Origin: Terebella lapidaria
Lineage: Eukaryota; Annelida; Polychaeta; Terebellida; Terebellidae
NCBI GenBank assembly: GCA_949152475.1
Contig: OX424566.1
Span: forward strand, 29,984,423 to 30,048,422
Reading direction: 5' to 3'
Length of the DNA stretch: 64,000 nt
Shown: piece after piece, positions 52,326 through 58,789 of the stretch
Layout of the letters: the number at the start of each line of letters is the position of its first letter
Numbering within the stretch: position 1 is the first letter of the stretch
Program-made: the position numbers and the translations under genes
Notes under the pieces: generated by a model
What the model saw: only the letters and a program-made list of their open reading frames with translations
The model's database searches: none
Told to the model about the DNA's origin: nothing

Positions 52326-53414
52326 TCACTGGCGATCCACCTCGCTTTCGGACGTTTCCGCCAGCCTGTCTCGAGTGTCTGTATATGCTCGGAGCTGTTC
52401 CCGGAGCAGCTTGGTCTCTCGGACGTGGGCTCGCAGCTCCTTCCGGTGGCTCTTCTCTCGTTGAGAGGCCTCCCCTCGCAGCTGCAGCACCTCGGCCTCG
52501 AGCTGTCTCTGCTCCTCCTTGGCTTGGAGCCGAGCCTCCGCTTGGGTGAGGTGGCGTCGTCCCATGGCTATCGTGGATGCCAGGTCCTCCAGGGCCTTCT
52601 CTCCGGCAGTGACCGCTCTGCCCAGGCCCTCCACATACGGTCGCAGTTGGTCCTCCTCCTCCGGAACGGGCTTGAGGTACCAACTCAGGTCTAGGGGCTT
52701 GTAGGTAGGGGCCGAGTCTCTGGGAACGGGGGGTCCGTCGTCCTCGGGGGTGGGGGCCTCCGGGGATTCCGCCTCTCTCCGCTCCTGCTGAGACTCCGGT
52801 TCCTCTTCGCTATTCGGGGGGTCGTCCTCGGGGTCTGGGGCGTCCTCTGACCTGGGGGCGTCCTCCCGGGGGCTTGACGGCGTGGAGCTGGTCGTCCCGC
52901 TGGCCGCAAAGCTGACAGTCTTCAGCTCAGGGGCAGACACAGTAGTCGGACCATCTCGGGGGTCGGACACGGGCGTGTCGGTCGTCGTCCTCCTCCGTCC
53001 TGGCTTGAGGGTGTTGCCGCTGGCATGCGACGTCTCATGCCGGTCTCTGTCAGCTCGGCGGGCGAATCGCTGGCTGCACATCTTGCAGAGGTGCCGCCCC
53101 TCCTTCTGCGTGTGTTTGGTCGCCACGTGTCGGCTAAAGTTGGATGCCGTCACGTGGATCCGGCAGGGGCTGCACCAGCGTCGCCCTCTCTCGGTGGACA
53201 ACTTCCGGGCAGGGGACCGTCGACCTCCTCGGGGCTCCTCACGACGCTCCCGGCTCCTCGAGCGCTCCCGCTTTCGGTCAGGCTTGGTAGGTGGGTCGCT
53301 CATCTTGTCGACTTCAAGGGGCAGAAAGTCAGCCAAGTCGAAATCTGGAACGTCCCCGAAATCTTCGTCTGCAAATGCGGGTATCTCAATGATCTGCAGA
53401 GTTGGTGTGTTCAT
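52326..53414 (-). CDS. ORF3: acidic, RS-rich, two-C2H2-finger, coiled-coil protein
   Basis: 362 residues, in the position where env would lie. Residues about 13-36 are strongly acidic with interspersed Phe and Leu (DFGDVPDFDLADFLPLE), the composition of an acidic activation domain. Residues 44-72 are Arg/Ser-rich, a likely nuclear-localisation or RNA-binding stretch. Two zinc fingers follow: residues 81-101 (C-x2-C-x11-H-x4-H) and 110-130 (C-x2-C-x12-H-x3-H). A Pro/Glu-rich linker (about 140-245) leads to a long charged heptad-type region (about 250-355) that should form a coiled coil. The ATG at 53414 lies 35-42 nt downstream of a TATA box. There is no signal peptide and no membrane helix, so it is not an envelope protein. 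I know no standard Gypsy protein with this layout. I infer a nuclear DNA-binding, self-associating protein; whether it activates, represses or packages is open. Confidence 0.85.
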   Translation of the reverse strand: MNTPTLQIIEIPAFADEDFGDVPDFDLADFLPLEVDKMSDPPTKPDRKRERSRSRERREEPRGGRRSPARKLSTERGRRWCSPCRIHVTASNFSRHVATKHTQKEGRHLCKMCSQRFARRADRDRHETSHASGNTLKPGRRRTTTDTPVSDPRDGPTTVSAPELKTVSFAASGTTSSTPSSPREDAPRSEDAPDPEDDPPNSEEEPESQQERREAESPEAPTPEDDGPPVPRDSAPTYKPLDLSWYLKPVPEEEDQLRPYVEGLGRAVTAGEKALEDLASTIAMGRRHLTQAEARLQAKEEQRQLEAEVLQLRGEASQREKSHRKELRAHVRETKLLREQLRAYTDTRDRLAETSESEVDRQ

Positions 53415-53448
53415 GGTTGAAGTGATGACGGAATCGTAGGCCGGCCTG

Positions 53449-53456
53449 CTTATATA
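53449..53456 (-). promoter_or_regulatory. Internal TATA box for ORF3
   Basis: TATATAAG on minus, the same 8-mer as in the LTR. Thirty bases downstream the sequence GTCATCAC offers an initiator-like TCA (A at 53426), which would leave a 12-nt leader before the ATG at 53414. Confidence 0.6.
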
Positions 53457-53525
53457 GAAAAGGCGCGGACCAGGGATCTGGGGGAAAAAGCATTGTCGTG
53501 GAACGAAATAACGTTTTTCGCTTGC

Positions 53526-53640
53526 TTCCGCGAACGGTTCTTCCGCGAACGCTGCTTCCGCGAACGTGCTTCCGCGAACGGTACTTCCGCGAACGCTGCT
53601 TCCGCGAACGCTGCTTCCGCGAACGGTTCTTCCGCGAACG
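53526..53640 (-). repeat. Eight-copy TTCCGCGAACG array upstream of ORF3
   Basis: Exact 11-mers start at 53526, 53541, 53556, 53570, 53585, 53600, 53615 and 53630 (plus). Spacing is 15 bp except one step of 14. The array lies between the pol stop (53654) and the internal TATA box, about 70 bp upstream of the latter on minus. It has the geometry of a multi-site binding platform, about one and a half helical turns per unit. Confidence 0.9.
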
Positions 53641-53653
53641 CTCCCGTCATCGT

Positions 53654-56600
53654 TTACATCGTTTGGACTGCATTCCCGCTGTTTTCCACTCGTCCCTCGT
53701 CATCACTGGGGGTCCGGACTGGGGTCACATCGTCCGGATTGGGTATCCAGGCGTCGGTTTCAGGGGTGAACCAGCACCTTTTTATATTGTCAATGTGGAC
53801 ATCTTTAATCTTGCCACCGGGTCGATCTTGTATGGACACCATCCATCCGAGATGAGACTTCACAACGAGATAAGGTCCCGTCCACCCTAGTCCTAGTTTT
53901 GGTCTAGCCTTTGGAGGGTACCAATACATCACCCAGGTGCCCACCGGAAAATGTCGAGCGGCTGATTTTATGTCATGATGGCGCTTTTGTCGCACCGTAG
54001 CCGTCTTCAGGCACTCTCGGGCAGTCTCGTGAGCTTGTATGGTGGCTTCCTTCACCCATTCGACGTATTCGGACGCACACTCGGGGACTGGTCCTCCCAA
54101 ATCGTCCGGTTTCGTCCGGTACCTCAGGTCCAATGGGGTGGTTGCCTCCCGTCCCATCATCATTCGAAATGGTGTACACCCGGTGCTTTCGTGTACTGAT
54201 GTTCTATAAGTCGCCATCACGTAGGGCAGATGGTCGTCCCAGTCGTCATGGTTCTCGTCCACGACCACGGCCAGAAGGTTCAGCAGGGTCCGGTTGAATC
54301 GCTCGACCATCCCGTCTGATTTGGCGTGATAAGGGGTCGTCCGAGTCTTCTCCCCTCCTAGGATCTTGATCATCTCAAGGAAAAGCTTACTCTCGAACTC
54401 TCGTCCCTGGTCGGTGTGTATCTTGGCTGGCATTCCCAGGCGGCACACGAACTCAGTCACAAAGACGTCCGCCACCGTCTGAGCCTCATGGTTGGGTAGA
54501 GCGTAGGCCTCAGTCCACTTGGTGAAATAATCACCCACGACCAGTATATACCGGTTCCCAGAATTGGTGATCGTTCCAGGCTCCAAAATGTCCATGGCCA
54601 CCCTTTCTAGCCGATCGCCTACCGGTAGATTTCCCATGGGGTGGTACTTGGGCCCCGGTCGCGGCTTTCTCCCACTACACTTCAGGCACTCCCGGCACCA
54701 ACGCTCCACGTCCTTCGTCATACCCGGCCAGTACATTCTCGCTTTTAGTCGGTGGACTGTTTTGGTGATTCCCTGGTGGCTCATCAGCTTGCCGGTGTGG
54801 ACCTCCTTCATGACGGCGCGTCTCAGGACCTGTGGAACGACCAGTTGATGGATTGGTGCGTTCTGGCAAGCCGCTTGGTACCGCCGGTACAGAAGCCCAT
54901 CACGTAGCTCCAGCTGGTCCCACTGTTGCCACAGAGTCTTCATTTGCTGACTTTTTGTTCTGACTTCGGGCCATGCAGGTCTCTCAGTGAAAATATTCTT
55001 CCACCCGAGGATGCCTCCAACTTCAGGGTCGGCTCGTTGAAGGGTCACTAGGTCCTCCTGGGAATAACCATTCAGGACCTGGGCCTCCGGGGCTCCCTCC
55101 ATCGGATTCCGGCGTCCTCCCGTAGCCATAGCCCGCGTGACAGCTAGCATTTGTTTGTCTGGATCTCGGAGCACAGGGTTGGGGCATGGGTCCAGGAAGG
55201 GCTCCTCTCGGCAGCGCATCCACACGTCGGCCGTCGCGCCGATCGCTGCTCCGGCCACAACCTCCGGTCCCAAACCATGCAGTGCGAGGAGCATCATCAG
55301 GAGAAACCAAACCCAGGCAGAGGGGCGGAGCTGATGCAGGGTTCTGCAGACGCTCCTGGCTCCTTCCTCCGTCTGTGGGGGGCTCCGGTCAGGCAGGCAT
55401 TCCTCGGTCGGCTGGGTAGTCGTCCTCGGGTCCTCCTGGCAGCGCACCTCCCAGATCTGGAATATCCCGACTCCATCTCCGCAATAGTAGTCCTCCGTCC
55501 AGGGCTCCACAGGGACCTCCCGCAAGATGTTAACTTGAGGTCCTCCGGGGCTCCATCCTTCTCCGCTGATCGGTGGAAGCAGATCCTCGTCAGAGAGGTC
55601 CTCCAGGGGTAGGGGACACTCCTCCTGAGTCGGACAGGCCTCCTCTTCTCCTTCGGGTCTTGTGGTGTGGCGAGGGGCGGGACAATCCGGTCTCCGGCAC
55701 TGTCGGCATCTGGACATCCCGTCTGCATTCCCGTGTTGTACTCCCGGTCGGACCTCACACCTGAAGGCGTAGCTGGCGATGCGAGCTGCCCATCTAGCGA
55801 TCATTCCTTCCGCATCCCGAAAGTTCAGTAGCCACTTGAGAGAGGCGTGGTCGGTTCGTAGTAAGAACGCTCTCCCCCACAAGAAATGTCTGAAATGGTG
55901 TATCATACTGACGACGGCCAGGAGCTCCCGCTTGGTGGTGCAGTAATTCCGCTGGGTGTCCCTCAGGGTTCTGGAAGCATAGGCGATCACCCGCTCTCGT
56001 CCGTCCTGCACTTGGGATAAGACGCCTCCCACTCCGTAGCCGCTAGCATCAGTATCTAAAATAAATTCTTGGTCCATGTCAGGGTACACCAGCAGGGGGT
56101 GCTCGGTCAGGGGTTGACGCAGCGCCTCGAACGCCTGCTGATGAGCCTCGCTCCAATGGTAGTTGACTTCCTTCTTTAACAGGTGGTTGAGGGGTCCCGC
56201 TCGGGTGGCAAAGTCAGGGATGAATCTGCGGTAGTACCCCACGAACCCAAGGAAGCTCCTTAGTTCTGTCAAGGTGGTCGGAGGAACCATTTTTGTTACA
56301 GCTTCGACCTTGGCAGGGTCGCACTGGATGCCTCGGTCGGACACGACATGGCCCAGGAAGTTGACCTGTTGTCGAAACAGCTCACACTTGGCGGGTTTCA
56401 GCTTCAGCCCGGCAGCCTGCAGTCTCCGGAACACGTCCTCGAGGTTGTCCACGGCTTCTTGGAAAGTCTTTCCAAGACAGACGACATCGTCCAAATAAAT
56501 TAGACAACGCTTCCATTGGAGTCCCCTCAGTGCCAGCTCCATTAGACGTTCAAAAGTAGCCGGGGCCGTCGCCAATCCAAACGGCATCACTTTAAATTGA

Positions 56601-58726
56601 TAGAGTCCACTACGGGTAGTGAACGCCGTCTTCTCCTTGTCCCTGTCGTCCATCTCGACCTGCCAGTAACCACTAGCCAAGTCTAGCGTCGAAAAATATC
56701 GTCCTCCTGACAAGGTATCAAAACTCTCGTCGACTCGAGGCAGGGGGTACGCATCCTTCCGGGTGACATCATTTAGACGGCGGTAGTCGACGCAAAATCT
56801 CAGTGCACCATCCTTCTTTTTCACTAGCACGATGGGAGACGACCATGGACTGTCACTTGGCTCCACAACGTCAGCTTTCAACATCTTGTCGACCTCGTCC
56901 TCGATCAGCTCTTGTTGGTAGTACGGGGCTCTCCTCAGAGGCTGCTTGATCGGGGGGTGATCTCCCGTGTCGATGACGTGTTTCGCCAGGGACGTCCGGC
57001 CCAACCTCCCATCTGGTCCCATAAAGACCTGCTGGTGGCGTCGAAGGAGATCGCTGACGACCTCCACCTCCTTTTCCGTCAAGTTCGGATGCATTCCCTC
57101 CAGGAGCGGTTCTAAATGCTCCGGGCACTCTGGTGTCTTCGTCGACGATTCTGCGTGCATGGCGTGCACTCTGGTTTCGGGCTGCTCAGGCGTCCGGTTC
57201 CGCCACTTGGTGGAGTTTGGTGTAAGGGGCTCATGCTCCCTCCCGCTCTCCTCCCGGTACCACTGTTCCCTTTTAGGTTCATTCTGGGTTGTTTTCCCTC
57301 CATCGGGACGAAATCCCAGGTCGATCACGGCCTCTATTCCGTGAAGCTCGGCTAGGATGGTCCCCATCAGCACAGTGCAAGCTCCAGCGCCGGCGTTCAG
57401 AAGTACCACCGGTACCAGGCGTCCTCGGGGTCGTACCAGGGCTCGTCCCACTACGAGGGGGTCGTCCTCCAACGGCTCTCTTGCGGACTGCACGAGGCCG
57501 GCCTTCGGAACTCCTCCCTCACTTCCTGTCAGCTTGAGGTCCACCATCATCTCTGAAAAGGGTGGCAAGACGACCGTCTCCTCCGTCACCAGTGTGTAGA
57601 CGGCGTCCTCGTGGCCCGAGCTCATCACTACGGTAGTGTCGCCCACCTGCCACTCGCCCTTACGCAGATCCAGCTGTCCCCCAATCTGTTGAAGTACATC
57701 AAGCCCCAACACTCCCGGGATCCCTAGTTTGGCTACCAGTACATCTGCCGACACGAGTCGTGTGCCCAGTAGAAGTTGAACTGTCATCTCTCCTTGAACC
57801 TGTAAGTAGTCTCCGGTTGCTGCCCGTAACCTTATTCTCGTCTGCCTTATCATTGCTTTATGTTCGTCATCCATTTGGTCGAAGAGACACTCGTCCAGAA
57901 CGGTGGAAGAGGCACCCGTGTCCACCAACATACGAGTCGCCTTCCCCATAACGTGGCACGCCGCATACCACGCCAATGTGCCTCGGGCACCGGCTGACAG
58001 CGACACCACCTGGCCATTTCTGTCAATCTTAAGAGAGCTGCCACTCTCCTCAGGGACGCCGCCCTGGATAAGTACTGAGTCGTCCACCCACAGTGATGCA
58101 CCACCCTGGTCCTCTCTGTCAGTCTTAAGGGAATCACTCCCCTCGGAACCGCCGCTCCGGATAAGTAATGAGTCGTCCACCAGCAATAGCTGCTGCGCTG
58201 GCCCCTTGGTCATTCCGCTCCACCGGCCCTCCGTCTCCTCTTTCACGGCCGCTTGTGGTTCAGTTGCATAGGGGGGTCCCTGCTGTTTCGCAGCCTCCAG
58301 CCTCAAGGTTGTAACCTGTTGGTTCTCCTTGCTGCTAGCAGAAACCTCGTTGATGTCTCCGTGGGTCCCCAGACGCTCCACGGCTCCATCGGTCTGCATT
58401 TCGTCGACGTCTCCGCGGGTCATTAGACGCTCCACGGCTCCATCGGTCTGCATTTCCTTGACGTCTCCGCGGGGCATTAGACGCTCCACGGCTCCATCGG
58501 TTTGCTGTACATTGGCACTCCCGTCTGTGTTGACAGGCTTGCCCTCCAAATAGTCGAGAATTCGATCCTCGAGCTCCTCCTGCGCCCATCCAGTTACTTC
58601 GGATGCACACCGGAAAAACCTATTAAAAATCTGTGAAACTAAAAATTCCCCCCTGGCAATGTGTTCTTCACGTCTTCGTCGAGCTTCTCGCCTGTGAAGC
58701 CGTGCACACACCTGCCAATGGCCCAT
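53654..58726 (-). CDS. pol: Gypsy Pol polyprotein (protease, RT, RNase H, integrase)
   Basis: 1690 residues from the ATG at 58726; the frame is open upstream to about 58789, overlapping the end of gag in the -1 frame. Protease: LVDTGASS with D269, and GVLGLDVL at 338-345. Reverse transcriptase about 583-790: LDLASGYWQV at 681 and YLDD at 744-747. RNase H about 888-1006: DTDASGYG with D893, E934 and D959. Integrase: HHCC knuckle (H1310, H1317, C1347, C1350), catalytic D1379, D1439, E1475 (35 residues between the last two) and GPY at 1617-1619. The C-terminus ends without a chromodomain. Two oddities: an N-terminal region with an 18-residue repeat (QTDGAVERL...GD, three copies, about 75-125) and a second imperfect duplication around VDDS.LI (182-240); and a segment of about 270 residues between RNase H and integrase that includes a hydrophobic stretch at 1136-1165 (WVWFLLMMLLALHGLG). 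All catalytic residues are present. Confidence 0.96.
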   Translation of the reverse strand: MGHWQVCARLHRREARRRREEHIARGEFLVSQIFNRFFRCASEVTGWAQEELEDRILDYLEGKPVNTDGSANVQQTDGAVERLMPRGDVKEMQTDGAVERLMTRGDVDEMQTDGAVERLGTHGDINEVSASSKENQQVTTLRLEAAKQQGPPYATEPQAAVKEETEGRWSGMTKGPAQQLLLVDDSLLIRSGGSEGSDSLKTDREDQGGASLWVDDSVLIQGGVPEESGSSLKIDRNGQVVSLSAGARGTLAWYAACHVMGKATRMLVDTGASSTVLDECLFDQMDDEHKAMIRQTRIRLRAATGDYLQVQGEMTVQLLLGTRLVSADVLVAKLGIPGVLGLDVLQQIGGQLDLRKGEWQVGDTTVVMSSGHEDAVYTLVTEETVVLPPFSEMMVDLKLTGSEGGVPKAGLVQSAREPLEDDPLVVGRALVRPRGRLVPVVLLNAGAGACTVLMGTILAELHGIEAVIDLGFRPDGGKTTQNEPKREQWYREESGREHEPLTPNSTKWRNRTPEQPETRVHAMHAESSTKTPECPEHLEPLLEGMHPNLTEKEVEVVSDLLRRHQQVFMGPDGRLGRTSLAKHVIDTGDHPPIKQPLRRAPYYQQELIEDEVDKMLKADVVEPSDSPWSSPIVLVKKKDGALRFCVDYRRLNDVTRKDAYPLPRVDESFDTLSGGRYFSTLDLASGYWQVEMDDRDKEKTAFTTRSGLYQFKVMPFGLATAPATFERLMELALRGLQWKRCLIYLDDVVCLGKTFQEAVDNLEDVFRRLQAAGLKLKPAKCELFRQQVNFLGHVVSDRGIQCDPAKVEAVTKMVPPTTLTELRSFLGFVGYYRRFIPDFATRAGPLNHLLKKEVNYHWSEAHQQAFEALRQPLTEHPLLVYPDMDQEFILDTDASGYGVGGVLSQVQDGRERVIAYASRTLRDTQRNYCTTKRELLAVVSMIHHFRHFLWGRAFLLRTDHASLKWLLNFRDAEGMIARWAARIASYAFRCEVRPGVQHGNADGMSRCRQCRRPDCPAPRHTTRPEGEEEACPTQEECPLPLEDLSDEDLLPPISGEGWSPGGPQVNILREVPVEPWTEDYYCGDGVGIFQIWEVRCQEDPRTTTQPTEECLPDRSPPQTEEGARSVCRTLHQLRPSAWVWFLLMMLLALHGLGPEVVAGAAIGATADVWMRCREEPFLDPCPNPVLRDPDKQMLAVTRAMATGGRRNPMEGAPEAQVLNGYSQEDLVTLQRADPEVGGILGWKNIFTERPAWPEVRTKSQQMKTLWQQWDQLELRDGLLYRRYQAACQNAPIHQLVVPQVLRRAVMKEVHTGKLMSHQGITKTVHRLKARMYWPGMTKDVERWCRECLKCSGRKPRPGPKYHPMGNLPVGDRLERVAMDILEPGTITNSGNRYILVVGDYFTKWTEAYALPNHEAQTVADVFVTEFVCRLGMPAKIHTDQGREFESKLFLEMIKILGGEKTRTTPYHAKSDGMVERFNRTLLNLLAVVVDENHDDWDDHLPYVMATYRTSVHESTGCTPFRMMMGREATTPLDLRYRTKPDDLGGPVPECASEYVEWVKEATIQAHETARECLKTATVRQKRHHDIKSAARHFPVGTWVMYWYPPKARPKLGLGWTGPYLVVKSHLGWMVSIQDRPGGKIKDVHIDNIKRCWFTPETDAWIPNPDDVTPVRTPSDDEGRVENSGNAVQTM
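58381..58510 (-). repeat. 54-bp in-frame repeat in pol, three copies
   Basis: CGGCTCCATCGGT starts at 58381, 58435 and 58489 (plus), a period of 54 bp giving an 18-residue repeat in the Pol N-terminus. Confidence 0.85.
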
Positions 58727-58749
58727 ACGGTTGGGGGCTGGTATGAGCC

Positions 58750-58789
58750 CTACTGGTTTTCCGACTCCTCGTCTGTCAAACTGTTCCGC
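58750..58789 (-). promoter_or_regulatory. gag/pol overlap with a candidate -1 frameshift site
   Basis: The pol frame is open from about 58789, while gag ends with TAG at 58752-58750, and pol is in the -1 frame relative to gag. The heptamer G GAA AAC (58762-58756), in the gag frame three codons before the stop, resembles slippery sites but does not fit X XXY YYZ strictly (the P-site slip has a mismatch). No downstream pseudoknot was worked out. Alternatively pol starts at its own ATG 24 nt after the gag stop. Confidence 0.4.

Noticed and set aside
52882..53439. 185-codon plus-strand ORF opposite ORF3
   Set aside because: Antisense shadow in GC-rich coding DNA; no domain, and ORF3 on minus has clear zinc fingers.
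53526..53640. Heat-shock elements in the TTCCGCGAACG array
   Set aside because: The array has TTC and GAA triplets but with 3-nt gaps, whereas heat-shock elements need alternating GAA/TTC with 2-nt gaps.
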